Positions 34,965 through 43,726 of a stretch of DNA of 63,820 bases are shown here, piece by piece. This stretch comes from Filifactor villosus. GTDB taxonomy: Bacteria; Bacillota; Clostridia; Peptostreptococcales; Filifactoraceae. Position 1 is the stretch's first letter; the number at the start of each line of letters is the position of its first letter. Made by a program: the position numbers and the translations under genes. The stretch is from the NCBI RefSeq assembly GCF_042652965.1, contig NZ_JBHSHL010000052.1:1-63820 (forward strand). Direction: 5' to 3'. The notes under the pieces are model-generated. The model worked only from the letters and a program-made list of their open reading frames with translations. It had not been told where the DNA came from and did no database searches.

Positions 34965-35552
34965 TTACTGGATCTGCACGATTCCGGAAAATCCGATAAA
35001 TGCCAATGCCATGATCCCCGTGACAATCAATGTAATACCCGCATCTTCAAGCCCTGTCGGCAGCTTGTTCTTCTTGATCTTCTGACGGATACCCGCCATC
35101 GCCGAGATCGCAAGTGTCCAGCCGATACCCGAGCCGAAACCGAAGGCAAGCGACTGCATAAAGTTGTAATCCCGGATGATCATAAACAAACTCACTCCCA
35201 ACACGGCACAGTTTACCGTAATCAGCGGGAGAAAAATCCCAAGAGCATAGTAAAGAGTCGGAAAGTAACGGTCAATGAGCATTTCCACCAACTGAACAAA
35301 TGCCGCGATCGAAATGATGAACACGATAAAGCGGAAGTTCTCCAAGTGGAAGGGCACCAACAGCTTATAGTAAATAAAGTAATTGATGATCGTCGTAAAC
35401 GTAATGACGAAGGTTACCGCGATTCCAAGACTGTACGCGGTTTTGATCTCTTTGGAGACGGCGATAAAGGAGCACATCCCCAGAAAGTTCGACAATATCA
35501 TGTTGTTGGTAAATATCGCCGCAAATAAGATTACAATCGGATGAATCGACAT
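34965..35552 (-). CDS. nqrE: Na+-NQR subunit E
   Basis: The 195-residue protein has six predicted membrane spans and the family pattern NNMILSNFLGMCSF, ITVNCAVLGVSLF and GSGIGWTLAISAMAGIR. With NqrD it holds the intramembrane iron-sulfur centre; cysteines in FLGMCSF and TVNCAVLG are the expected ligands. It overlaps nqrD by one base and precedes nqrF. Confidence 0.95.
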   Translation of the reverse strand: MSIHPIVILFAAIFTNNMILSNFLGMCSFIAVSKEIKTAYSLGIAVTFVITFTTIINYFIYYKLLVPFHLENFRFIVFIISIAAFVQLVEMLIDRYFPTLYYALGIFLPLITVNCAVLGVSLFMIIRDYNFMQSLAFGFGSGIGWTLAISAMAGIRQKIKKNKLPTGLEDAGITLIVTGIMALAFIGFSGIVQIQ

Positions 35553-36166
35553 TAGGCCTTCCCTCCTTTCGCCTGTGCTTTTTTCGCTACCCTATTTTGT
35601 GAGATCCAAATGATCACTGCCAACACAAAGAAGGCGGACGGCGGCATTACCATCAGAGTCCAGTTGACAAAGCCTTCCGGCATCACTCTGAGACCGAAGA
35701 CGGTACCGAAACCGAGGATCTCACGAACAAACGCTATCATAAGAAGGACGATGGTATAACCTCCTCCATAGGAGATTCCGTCGACAAAGGAATCGGTCGG
35801 AGAATTGTTCTGCGCATAGGCTTCACAACGTCCCATAATAATACAGTTCGTGATGATAAGACCTACATAGGGACCGAGCGCCTTGCTCATATCCGGCCAG
35901 TAAGCCTTTAAGAAGACATCCATCATAATAACGAAGAAGGAGATGATGAAGGTCTGGATGATCATACGGATGTGCTTGGGTGTATACGAACGAAGCAGGG
36001 CTACCATAAACTCGGAACAGGCTGTAGTAAGCATAAGTCCCAGCCCCATAACCAGCGAGTTCATCATCAGGTTGGTCACGGCAAGAGAGGAACAGATCCC
36101 CAAGATCTGAACGAGAACGGGGTTGTCCGTAATAAAACCCTTCTTCAACGTTTCTTTTATTTTCAT
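35552..36166 (-). CDS. nqrD: Na+-NQR subunit D
   Basis: The 204-residue protein has six membrane spans and NPVLVQILGICSSLAVT and LIITNCIIMGRCEAYA, with cysteines that together with NqrE coordinate the buried cluster. It starts one base after nqrC ends and overlaps nqrE, so the operon is tightly coupled. Confidence 0.95.
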   Translation of the reverse strand: MKIKETLKKGFITDNPVLVQILGICSSLAVTNLMMNSLVMGLGLMLTTACSEFMVALLRSYTPKHIRMIIQTFIISFFVIMMDVFLKAYWPDMSKALGPYVGLIITNCIIMGRCEAYAQNNSPTDSFVDGISYGGGYTIVLLMIAFVREILGFGTVFGLRVMPEGFVNWTLMVMPPSAFFVLAVIIWISQNRVAKKAQAKGGKA

Positions 36167-36167
36167 C

Positions 36168-36806
36168 CTACTTCACCCCCTTGAAGTTTTCTTTGATCTT
36201 TATTACATTTTCGTTGAGCAGATCCCGCATCGAACCCGAGGTCAAAGTCGCACCCGTAATCGCCTCAATGTTCGATCCCGCTTCGGGAGGATAGGAAAAA
36301 TACCTTCCGTCCTGCAAAGCAAGGCTCAAGCCTCTGAACTGCTCCTTGAACCAACCCTCCTCGATACGCCCGCCGAGACCCGGAGTTTCGCTGTGAGAAA
36401 GGATGTCCATGCCTATCATATGTTCCATATCCTTGTCCATCGCCACAAAGGCATCGATGGTCCCCCACAGACCCTTGCCGCTGACCGGAAAAGCGTAACT
36501 TTGTACCTCTCCGTTCTCCCGATAGACGTAATAGTTGGGTTCGATCAAAAGTCCGGAGGTGTCCATAAAGTCTATGGGAAGCACTTCCACCTTCTCATCG
36601 AAGATTTTCTCCGCTTCCTCTGCATTTGCAAAGTCGATGTTCATCGCATACAGGAGTTTCTGCTCAAAGATCGCCTTCTGTTGCAACTCGATCTTATCCT
36701 TGGTCCCATAGTCGAGCAGGGCCAGGATCAAGGTCATAACAAAGGCCAAAATGATCATAAATACCGTAGGATACCACAGGGTATCGTTTCTGGAGACCTT
36801 AGCCAT
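36168..36806 (-). CDS. nqrC: Na+-NQR subunit C (FMN-bearing)
   Basis: The 212-residue protein has an N-terminal membrane helix (FMIILAFVMTLILALLDYGT) and an FMN-binding domain whose TGATLTSGSMRDLL motif supplies the threonine for covalent FMN. The ATG at 36806 overlaps the nqrB stop by eight bases and has GGGGGCGG upstream. Confidence 0.94.
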   Translation of the reverse strand: MAKVSRNDTLWYPTVFMIILAFVMTLILALLDYGTKDKIELQQKAIFEQKLLYAMNIDFANAEEAEKIFDEKVEVLPIDFMDTSGLLIEPNYYVYRENGEVQSYAFPVSGKGLWGTIDAFVAMDKDMEHMIGMDILSHSETPGLGGRIEEGWFKEQFRGLSLALQDGRYFSYPPEAGSNIEAITGATLTSGSMRDLLNENVIKIKENFKGVK

Positions 36807-37779
36807 TTGCAACCGCCCCCTTCTTCTGTGCTTTCTTCTTGTTGTTCTTCATCTTGACCAACTCATCGATCAAAGGTACAAAGGTGTTGCCTATGAGGAT
36901 GGCAAACATCATTCCTTCAGCAAACAGCGAGAAGCCTCGGATGATAAAGGTCACCATTCCCACGATGATGCCGTAGATCCACTTGCCTTCCTTCGTGGAC
37001 GAGGCCGATATCGGGTCGGTCGCCATAAAGGCCGCTCCGAACAAAAATCCTCCACTCACTACCCCGTACAGGACAGACTCCATAGCTATACTTCCCGTCA
37101 CCAGGCTCAACAGGGATCCCGTCCCCACAAAGCCGATAAGACAGGCTACCATAATCTGCCATGCAGCCACCTTCTTGTAGATCAGATAGCCCCCCCCAAG
37201 CAAAATAAGTACCTTACTCGTCTCTCCCATTACTCCTCCGATGTTTCCGAGCAGAAGGCTGCTCAGCTCCGTCAGAGTTCCCTCACTTCGGTAACGGATC
37301 AGAGGTGTCGCTGTCGTAATCGCCTCCACCATCGGATTGAGCCACTTGGTCAAACCACCCGGAAAACCGGCGGAAGCCTGTGTCCAACGAATTGTCATAT
37401 AGTTCGGAAAACAGACATAGACGAAGGCTCTTGCCACAAGCGCAGGGTTGAACACATTCTTGGAGAAACCTCCGAAGGCCATCTTCGCAAAAACGACTCC
37501 GAAGACGATCCCGACCACTGCGATCCAAAAAGGGATCGATGGCGGAAGGGTGAGGGTGTAGAGCACCGATGTTACCAGCACGGCCTCCGTAACCGGCTTC
37601 TTCTCCTTGTAGAGAAAGGCATACTCCGCCAAGATCGCCGACAACATAACAACAAGCTGAACCGCTATAGTCCTCCAGCCATAAAAAAAGACCGAAGCTA
37701 TTACAAGGGGACAGAGTGCCGTCAAAACCGTCGTCATCATCTTCTGTCTCTTAATCAGATTCTTCAAGTCCAATCTCAT
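36799..37779 (-). CDS. nqrB: Na+-NQR subunit B (FMN- and riboflavin-binding membrane subunit)
   Basis: The product of about 326 residues has the NqrB/RnfD membrane fold and the motif VEAITTATPL, whose threonine is the expected FMN attachment site. It also has the conserved NPALVARAFVYVCFP. It carries the sodium path. The ATG at 37779 is chosen; a TTG at 37800 is possible but no clear binding site precedes it. It is the first gene of the operon: nqrA, which normally precedes it, is absent, and only repeats and tRNA genes lie upstream. Confidence 0.93.
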   Translation of the reverse strand: MRLDLKNLIKRQKMMTTVLTALCPLVIASVFFYGWRTIAVQLVVMLSAILAEYAFLYKEKKPVTEAVLVTSVLYTLTLPPSIPFWIAVVGIVFGVVFAKMAFGGFSKNVFNPALVARAFVYVCFPNYMTIRWTQASAGFPGGLTKWLNPMVEAITTATPLIRYRSEGTLTELSSLLLGNIGGVMGETSKVLILLGGGYLIYKKVAAWQIMVACLIGFVGTGSLLSLVTGSIAMESVLYGVVSGGFLFGAAFMATDPISASSTKEGKWIYGIIVGMVTFIIRGFSLFAEGMMFAILIGNTFVPLIDELVKMKNNKKKAQKKGAVANG

Positions 37780-37918
37780 CACTCCATTTCTAACTATCAA
37801 TTTGTACTAAGTATAAATTATATGATACCACATTTCTGCCACATCTACTCGATAAATTATCAAAAACTCAAAACTTTTTTACAGGGCATGGATATCCGAG
37901 TGTTTTTCTTCCATTTAT

Positions 37919-38029
37919 GCTATTTTTCAATAGAAGTGTGATTATATCTACCTTATGACTACGAACATCCTTGTTATCTTCTGTTGAGTACAGGTTTCTG
38001 ATATCCGCAACTCAAATGAATCATAGTAT
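37919..38029 (-). repeat. R1 repeat copy (reverse, diverged)
   Basis: The minus-strand R1 frame is visible: TGCTATTTTTCAATAGAAGT at the left edge and ATATCCGCAACTCAAATGAA near the right. It stands between nqrB and the tRNA genes. Confidence 0.62.
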
Positions 38030-38077
38030 TAGACACATCGATTTGAATCGCGACAAGATAATGGAACAAACCTTGCT

Positions 38078-38120
38078 TATATTAAAAAACGACCCCTCGA
38101 ATAAACTTCGAAAGATCGTC
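38078..38120 (-). terminator. Terminator after tRNA-Phe
   Basis: On the minus strand, downstream of the tRNA, ACGATC and an inner TTCGAA pair with TTCGAG and GGTCGT, and a T run follows. Confidence 0.65.
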
Positions 38121-38127
38121 TCGCTTG

Positions 38128-38203
38128 TGGTGCCGGGAGGCGGAATCGAACCACCGACACGAGGATTTTCAGTCCTCTGCTCTACCTACTGAGCTATCCA
38201 GGC
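38128..38203 (-). tRNA. tRNA-Phe (GAA)
   Basis: The minus strand folds as a tRNA with D-arm TAGCTCAGTAGGTAGAGC, anticodon loop CTGAAAA (GAA), T-arm GGTGGTTCGATTCCGCC, and an encoded CCA. The acceptor stem has one T-C mismatch. It follows tRNA-Ile in the same transcript. Confidence 0.95.
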
Positions 38204-38208
38204 ACTAA

Positions 38209-38241
38209 AAATGCAAAAAAGCAGCTTTCGCTTGCTTTTTG
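38209..38241 (-). terminator. Weak hairpin between the two tRNA genes
   Basis: On the minus strand AAGCAAGC, GAAA loop and GCTGCTTTTTT form a small imperfect stem with a T run. It may be a processing site or partial terminator. Confidence 0.45.
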
Positions 38242-38247
38242 ACTAAA

Positions 38248-38324
<77 letters not shown>

Positions 38325-38353
38325 ACATTCAAGTGTGATCGGATTACTTTCCT

Positions 38354-38382
38354 ATAATATCATTTGATATTTCGCTTGTCAA
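38354..38382 (-). promoter_or_regulatory. Promoter of the tRNA-Ile/tRNA-Phe unit
   Basis: On the minus strand TTGACA (38377-38382) and TATTAT (38354-38359) are exactly 17 bases apart, about 25 bases upstream of tRNA-Ile. Confidence 0.85.
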
Positions 38383-38480
38383 CAGCTACCGAACAATTTC
38401 CTGAATTTTATTTGTCATCGCAGGCTGCTTGCCCTACCGCGGTACCGCGGCAGTTTTTCTCTGCATATCGTTCCACAATA

Positions 38481-39965
38481 TCAATAGCGATCCAAATCCA
38501 CCCTCTTGGTCGCGATCTTCTCCATAAACCTTCTGTCGTGTTCGACAAAGAGAAGGGTCGGCCTTTGCTTCAAAAGGATGTCCTCGATCTGTATCCGCGA
38601 GATCACGTCGATATAGTTCAAGGGTTCGTCCCAAACAAAGATGTGCGCCTCTTTGGACAAACTCGCAGCGATTAGGACCTTCTTTTTTTGTCCGTCGCTG
38701 TAGTTCTCAAGCTTCACATCGAAAAGTTCCCTCGAAAAATCCAGCTTTCTCAATATCGTCTTACACAGGGTCTCATCGACCTCTTCAGCCATGATAAAGT
38801 CCCTCAAGCTCCCTCTCAGATGAAAGGCCGACTGGGAGATGTAGGACAACTTCAAGTCGTCGGGAAGTTGCACCCTTCCCCCGTGTTCGATCTCTTCGCC
38901 CAAGATCAGCTTTAACAGGGTGGATTTTCCGCTGCCGTTTCCGCCTTTGATGGCGATGCGATCCCCCTCGTTCACTTCAAAACCGATGTCGGAGACCACC
39001 TTCTTCCCGTTGTAAAAACACGAAAGTTCCTCCACCCTCATCAGTTCTTTTTTTCGATAGGGCAGACAGTGCAGTTTGAGGTCTTCTTTACGTTCCACGT
39101 CCCTGAGCAGTTTTTCCTTATCCTCTATCGCCTTGTCCTGTCTTCTCTCCAAGTTTTTGGACTTCTTCATCATCCTGGCGGCCTGATGACCGATATAACC
39201 CCTGTCCGGCTTTGAACCGGAAACCTTGCTCCCCTTCTTGCTCTTTTCTATCTTGTCGGACCAGACTTCGGTTTGTTTCGCAGCTTCCTTCAGACGTTTG
39301 ATATCCTTCTTCAGTTTTTCATTTTCCTTTGTTTCAAACTGTTCCTTCCTTTGCCTGTTCTCATACCAGGTCGTGAAATTCCCCGCCTGTATATCGATGG
39401 AAGCACGGTTGATGGAGATGACATGATCGATACACGAATCCAAAAAATCCCTGTCATGGGAGATAAGCAGAAATCCGTCCTTGCCTTTCAGATATCGACT
39501 CACGAGTTCCCTCCCGTGCAGGTCCAAGTGGTTTGTAGGCTCATCGATCAGAAGAAAGCCTCCTTCCTTCGTAAACATCATAGCCAGCAGGAACTTCGTC
39601 CTCTCTCCCTCCGACAGGGTCGAAAAAGGACGGTAGAGGATGTCTTCATCGACCTTCAGCAAACTCAGCTCCTTGAGAAGTCTCCACTCCTCCAAGTCGT
39701 CACCGTACGACCTCCATATATCGATGGTCTCCCCGTCCTCCTCTATTCGAGGCGGAAATCGGATACACTCGACATCCTTGAAGATCTCTCCCGTATATTC
39801 CAACTCTCCCGAAAGAAGCTTGAACAGCGTAGACTTGCCTATCCCGTTTCTTCCGATCAGGCCGGTCTTCCAGTTCGTGTCGAGACTGAGCGATATCCCC
39901 TTGAAGATATCCTCGGTATACCCATAGTAAGAAAACGTGAGATTTCGGATCTTGATCAAAGACAT
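38481..39965 (-). CDS. ABC-F ribosomal protection protein, Lsa-like
   Basis: The 494-residue protein has two ATPase domains and no membrane segment. Domain 1 has GRNGIGKST, LSEGERTK and LLIDEPTNHLDL; domain 2 has GGNGSGKST, YSDGQKKK and FVWDEPLNYIDV. A long charged linker at about 195-300 matches the ribosome-probing arm. The start MSLIKIRNLTFSYYGYTEDIF is close to the Lsa/CplR group that protects ribosomes against lincosamides, streptogramin A and pleuromutilins. The ATG at 39965 has GGAGGG at good distance. Resistance is inferred from family. Confidence 0.9.
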   Translation of the reverse strand: MSLIKIRNLTFSYYGYTEDIFKGISLSLDTNWKTGLIGRNGIGKSTLFKLLSGELEYTGEIFKDVECIRFPPRIEEDGETIDIWRSYGDDLEEWRLLKELSLLKVDEDILYRPFSTLSEGERTKFLLAMMFTKEGGFLLIDEPTNHLDLHGRELVSRYLKGKDGFLLISHDRDFLDSCIDHVISINRASIDIQAGNFTTWYENRQRKEQFETKENEKLKKDIKRLKEAAKQTEVWSDKIEKSKKGSKVSGSKPDRGYIGHQAARMMKKSKNLERRQDKAIEDKEKLLRDVERKEDLKLHCLPYRKKELMRVEELSCFYNGKKVVSDIGFEVNEGDRIAIKGGNGSGKSTLLKLILGEEIEHGGRVQLPDDLKLSYISQSAFHLRGSLRDFIMAEEVDETLCKTILRKLDFSRELFDVKLENYSDGQKKKVLIAASLSKEAHIFVWDEPLNYIDVISRIQIEDILLKQRPTLLFVEHDRRFMEKIATKRVDLDRY

Positions 39966-39999
39966 AGTCATCCCTCCTTTGTTCCTTATCAAAAACACA

Positions 40000-40038
40000 A
40001 TAGATAGCAAATGAACTATTTTGCTGTCTATTATTATA
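40000..40038 (-). promoter_or_regulatory. -10 element and palindrome upstream of the Lsa-like gene
   Basis: On the minus strand TATAAT lies at 40033-40038. Immediately downstream an inverted repeat of 12 pairs with one mismatch (ATAGACAGCAAA and TTTGCTATCTAT, loop of eight) covers the expected transcription start. Its place suggests a repressor operator; a 5'-leader hairpin is the alternative. Confidence 0.6.
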
Positions 40039-40120
40039 TCATTTTTTTGATATTTATTTAAGAGATAACCAAAAAGTTTTGACGCGAATTAGAACAAGGA
40101 CTTCTTTTTGTGCCTAATAC

Positions 40121-40228
40121 TACTATTCTTTTGAATAGTGGATATAAACAATCTGTGAGCTATAGAAGACAACATAGTTTTTCGTCATCGAAAAATAGAT
40201 ATATCCACACTTCTATTGAAAAATAGTA
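40121..40228 (+). repeat. R1 repeat copy (near-identical)
   Basis: It matches the copies at 25152 and 25711 almost base for base (TACTATTCTTTTGAATAGTG start, CTATTGAAAAATAGTA end), although 15 kb away. It stands between the Lsa-like gene and the ECF operon; apart from it no gene is seen in 39966-40460. Confidence 0.85.
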
Positions 40229-40460
40229 TAAAGGGCAGATCAAATCAACGATAAACATAATCACATTCCTTTTTTCCCACATATCAGAGCTTTCCCGGGT
40301 CAGTCCCACATAATCCGAAAAAACAGGTTCACAAAAAAGAGTCTTTTTTACACGTTTATCTCACGACTATCCTTAATTTTAATCGAGCAAAAGAAAGAAC
40401 ACCGCGTATGTTTGTGTGCCTCTTTCTCAAGAGTCCCTTCCATCGACCGCACAGACCTCT

Positions 40461-41837
40461 CTAGTCCTTGACAAATTCGATGATCCGACCGCCGCAGTTA
40501 CGGATGAATTCATAGTCGTGGGTAACGATAAGGACGAGTTTGCCCTCCTCCTTCATACTGTGAATGAAGCGGATGATCTTCATCATAGTTTCTTTGCACA
40601 GACCGCTGGTGGGCTCGTCGAAGATGACGATGGGTTTTTTCGAGGCCTTGCACAGGGCGATCGACAACCTCTGTTTTTCTCCTCCCGAGAGTTTCTGAGG
40701 ATGTACATCCTTCTTGCTGAGAAGCCCGACTTCTTCGAGCACCCTCTCCTTGATCTCATCTTCCTCCGTTACAATCGAGATCTCCTGCCAGACGCTGTCG
40801 GTAAAGAGCTGGTAGTTCACATCCTGCATAACGAGGGAGATCAGTTCTTCCGGGTGTTTGAGTTCCTCCTTATCGAAGCAGGTCCTTCCCTTGAACTTCC
40901 TTTGCAGGCCGCAGAGGGAGCGGATAAAGGTGGTCTTGCCCACCCCGTTGTTTCCGATAATAAAGTTGACCTCCCCTTCGAGGGAGAAGTTCATATCGAA
41001 GACGGGCCTTCCCCTTGTATAGCTGTAACGGTAGTCCGCGCAGAGAAGCCTTTCCTCTGCACGAAAATCTTTCGAAAACACATCCTTCTCAAAATAAGGT
41101 CCCGACTTCAATTCCTCTTTTCGTATCTCTTCGATCCTTCTCAGTCCATAAGTCTGCACTGCGGTTTCGTTTCGATCTGTCTCGAGGATCCTTCCGTCCT
41201 TCAAAACATAGAAATGATCTGCAAGGTCCTTGAGGTAATAGAGCCGATGTTCGGCAATGATGACGATCTTGCCCATCTCCTTCAGTTTTTCGATCGCGTA
41301 CTTGAGCTGTCCGATCGACTCTCTGTCGAGGGAGGAGGAAGGCTCGTCAAAGATACAGATATCCTGTTCCATACAGGCTACCGCGGTGATTGCAACCATT
41401 TGTTTTTCTCCTCCCGAAAGTCGGAAAAGATCCCTTCCGAGCAGGTGAGAGGTCTTTAGCAGTTGGGAGTAAACTGCAATTCTGCGTTTGATCTCTTCTC
41501 TGTCGATCCCTCTGTTCTCCATACCGAAGGCGATCTCATCCGTCGTGCCCGTGCAGTAAAACTGGGTTTTCGGGTTTTGGAACACGGTGGAGACATAATC
41601 GCTTCTCTCGGAGATGTCCATCTTCATCAGATCAACCTCCCCATAGGAGATGTCGCCCTGCACCCGTGCCTTGATTACCTCGGGAATGATCCCGTTTATC
41701 AATTTGATCAGGGTACTTTTTCCGCTCCCGGAACCTCCGGTTATCACCGAAACTTCCCCCTTCTTAAAGGAGAGATCGATATGTTCAAGAACCCTCTCCC
41801 CCTCATAACTGACACTCACATCTGAAATCCTAAGCAT
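40461..41837 (-). CDS. ECF transporter energising ATPase, fused tandem domains
   Basis: The 458-residue protein holds two complete ABC domains in one chain, in place of separate EcfA1 and EcfA2. Domain 1: TGGSGSGKSTLIKL, LSGGEKQMV, ICIFDEPSSSLD. Domain 2: GNNGVGKTTFIRS, LSGGEKQRLS, IVIFDEPTSGL. It powers uptake through EcfT and the S component of the same operon. It overlaps the EcfT gene by eight bases. Confidence 0.92.
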   Translation of the reverse strand: MLRISDVSVSYEGERVLEHIDLSFKKGEVSVITGGSGSGKSTLIKLINGIIPEVIKARVQGDISYGEVDLMKMDISERSDYVSTVFQNPKTQFYCTGTTDEIAFGMENRGIDREEIKRRIAVYSQLLKTSHLLGRDLFRLSGGEKQMVAITAVACMEQDICIFDEPSSSLDRESIGQLKYAIEKLKEMGKIVIIAEHRLYYLKDLADHFYVLKDGRILETDRNETAVQTYGLRRIEEIRKEELKSGPYFEKDVFSKDFRAEERLLCADYRYSYTRGRPVFDMNFSLEGEVNFIIGNNGVGKTTFIRSLCGLQRKFKGRTCFDKEELKHPEELISLVMQDVNYQLFTDSVWQEISIVTEEDEIKERVLEEVGLLSKKDVHPQKLSGGEKQRLSIALCKASKKPIVIFDEPTSGLCKETMMKIIRFIHSMKEEGKLVLIVTHDYEFIRNCGGRIIEFVKD

Positions 41838-42525
41838 AGATACTCCTTATATAAAAATAACTAAGTACGACGAGCAGAGCCATCATCACATAATCCTGTA
41901 TACGAAGGCGAGTCTCCGATATACTGCTCCTTTTCCGTCCTACGACCATCCCCCGTGTCATTGCCGATACCGCAACATCGTCCGCCGCTTTGGATGAGCA
42001 CATAAGCAGAGGTACCGCCTTATATTCGAGAATCCTCATAGGATCTCGAAAGAGGTTCTTCCATACAAGACCGTGCATCTTCATCGCATCGTTGATGGAG
42101 GCATAATCCTCCCTCGTCGAATAGAAGAAGCGAAACATGACCGAGATAGGGATCACAATTTCATCAGGGAGCTTCCACCTCCGGAGGGCCTCCACCAGAT
42201 CCGACATCGATGTAGAAACAAGAGCGTAATAACCCATCATAACTCCGGGAACCATGCGAATCACAACTCCCGCTATAAAGACGGTCAAAATACTCAATAT
42301 CCCTCCATACCTGTCCAGAAGAAAGGTTATCATAAAAAAGGCCAGGAGCAGAGCTGCAAGACCCTTGAAAAAGATCTTGTATCGTTTCTCAAACAAAAGC
42401 AATACAAAGGGCAGGAGACTTGTGATGAAAGAAACGACGGGGTACTTCACCTGTAAGTTGCCCGAAATACTGATCGTACTGATGACAAGAGTCATCAAAA
42501 ACTTGGTTCTGAAATCCAACTTCAC
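41830..42525 (-). CDS. ecfT: ECF transporter transmembrane component EcfT
   Basis: The 231-residue protein has about five membrane spans and the EcfT coupling region with ALRRWKLPDEIVIPISVMFRF and AMKMHGLVWKNLFRDPMRILE, including the Ala-Arg type motifs (EALRRWK, AMTRGM) that contact the ATPases. It joins the tandem ATPase to the S component. Gene order S, T, A on the minus strand is operonic. Confidence 0.9.
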   Translation of the reverse strand: MKLDFRTKFLMTLVISTISISGNLQVKYPVVSFITSLLPFVLLLFEKRYKIFFKGLAALLLAFFMITFLLDRYGGILSILTVFIAGVVIRMVPGVMMGYYALVSTSMSDLVEALRRWKLPDEIVIPISVMFRFFYSTREDYASINDAMKMHGLVWKNLFRDPMRILEYKAVPLLMCSSKAADDVAVSAMTRGMVVGRKRSSISETRLRIQDYVMMALLVVLSYFYIRSIYA

Positions 42526-42586
42526 TGTTTAACCTCCAAACAAAGGCGGAGACAAAGACTTTTCCCTGCCTTCGCCTCTCGATTTC

Positions 42587-43171
42587 TTAAACCATACCGG
42601 CCTTTCTAAAATGCTTGTTGAGGATCTTGATTCCCACAGTGCAGCCGATGTATCCGCCTACACAACCCAAAACGACGATGGGAAGAAAACTCCATGGAGG
42701 AAGAACGGATAGCATCTTGTCCGCAAACTCTTTGCCGTAACCCATATCGATTAGTTTTTGAGCATACTGCTCTCTTCCCATGTAGATAGGAATGAGGTTG
42801 AAAGCCGCAAAGACACAAAAGACGGTGTAGGCCCATCTCGAAGCACTGACACTTCGGTAGTCCCCCTTCTTGAGTATCAACTCCGCTACAAAAGCCACTG
42901 CAAGTGTTCCGGGAAATACATAGAGTCCGTGTCCCGATACCGAAAACACAAGCCCTACGACGATTCCGAGTATGAGCACCATACCGAATTTGTCGATCTT
43001 TGTGCTGTAAAGCATAAACACAGGGGCGGAGATCAATGCCCCGAAGAAAGGCACTACCGGCATAAGCACCGGAACAAAACCCACCATTCCTCCGCACCAA
43101 AAAAACACGACCACAAGCAGGGAAAACAGTCCTGCATTGATCAAATCTCTGACTTTAAACTTGTTATTCAT
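42587..43171 (-). CDS. ECF substrate-binding component, MptS/Trep_Strep type
   Basis: The 194-residue protein has six predicted spans and the MptD/Trep_Strep pattern: KVRDLINAGLFSLLVVVFFW at the start, a VPVLMPVVPFFGALISAPVFML stretch split by loops, and LPPWSFLPIVVLGCVGGYIGC near the end. It selects the substrate of the ECF transporter. Family members in other bacteria lie near siderophore-type ABC genes, as here; the ligand is not proven. A strong AGGAGA-type site precedes the ATG. Confidence 0.85.
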   Translation of the reverse strand: MNNKFKVRDLINAGLFSLLVVVFFWCGGMVGFVPVLMPVVPFFGALISAPVFMLYSTKIDKFGMVLILGIVVGLVFSVSGHGLYVFPGTLAVAFVAELILKKGDYRSVSASRWAYTVFCVFAAFNLIPIYMGREQYAQKLIDMGYGKEFADKMLSVLPPWSFLPIVVLGCVGGYIGCTVGIKILNKHFRKAGMV

Positions 43172-43269
43172 AATCTTCTCCTTTCGTCGGGAAGCTGTCG
43201 CACAATTTGAACAATCTGTACAAAATCAAATCCGTACAAAGAACAACTTTGTTGCATTCCTTGATTTTA

Positions 43270-43380
43270 TACTATTCTCCAATAGAAGTATGGATATATC
43301 CGTTTTTCAACCTACGAAAAATCGGTTTATCTTCTATGGTCGCAGATCGTTTATATCCACAACTCAAAAGAAGAATAGTA
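43270..43380 (-). repeat. R1 repeat copy (reverse)
   Basis: In reverse orientation it shows TACTATTCTCCAATAGAAGT at the left edge, TATGGATATATCCG, and TATATCCACAACTCAAAAGA near the right, ending GAATAGTA. It lies between the ECF operon and the ABC pair. Confidence 0.75.
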
Positions 43381-43454
43381 TTACATAGTTTGTGTATCTT
43401 AATAACACATGGATGCATACAGCGTGTCTTTGCGGAGTATTTCCTTGAAAAAAT

Positions 43455-43589
43455 GCGAGCACAAAGGCAAGTTCCCGAGGTTTTCTTTGGATTTATAAAA
43501 TGTGAAAGTTTGCCAAACCAACATATTCAAGAATTTCATCCCCGATATACCGTGGATCTTATACCGTTGCTTCGAATGATACGCAATTG
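43455..43589 (+). repeat. R2 repeat copy
   Basis: Family frame: GAGCACAAAGGCAAGTTCCC, GAAAGTTTGCCAAACCAACA, AATTTCATCCCCGATATACC. GGCAA and TTTGCC form an inverted pair. It is adjacent in tandem to the next copy. Confidence 0.75.
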
Positions 43590-43602
43590 CTCCTAAGGAA
43601 AA

Positions 43603-43722
43603 CCCTGTACAAAGGCAAACTTCTGATTTCTCTTCGGTTTTATAAAACACAAAGGTTTGTTATATCAATGTTTCCAAGAATTTCATCCTTTGTATAAAAC
43701 TGATTTTTGAATTATGTGGTAT
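43603..43722 (+). repeat. R2 repeat copy (reference copy)
   Basis: This is the clearest copy: GTACAAAGGCAAACTTCTGA, AACACAAAGGTTTGTTATAT, AATTTCATCCTTTGTATAAA and TTTTTGAATTATGTGGTAT. It ends just before the stop of the ABC gene and could shape its transcript end. Confidence 0.78.
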
Positions 43723-43726
43723 CGAC

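Noticed and set aside
33851..37779. Reading the operon as an Rnf complex
   Set aside because: The last gene is NqrF (2Fe-2S plus FAD/NAD domains), and the order B, C, D, E, F is that of Na+-NQR; RnfB and RnfC signatures are absent.
36751..37941. Plus-strand open frame of 396 codons opposite nqrB
   Set aside because: It is an antisense shadow: rich in His, Arg and Ser with no recognisable domain, while the minus strand encodes clear NqrB with the FMN motif.
40416..41459. Plus-strand open frame of 347 codons opposite the fused Ecf ATPase
   Set aside because: It is an antisense shadow of a protein with all ABC motifs; no start signal is seen.
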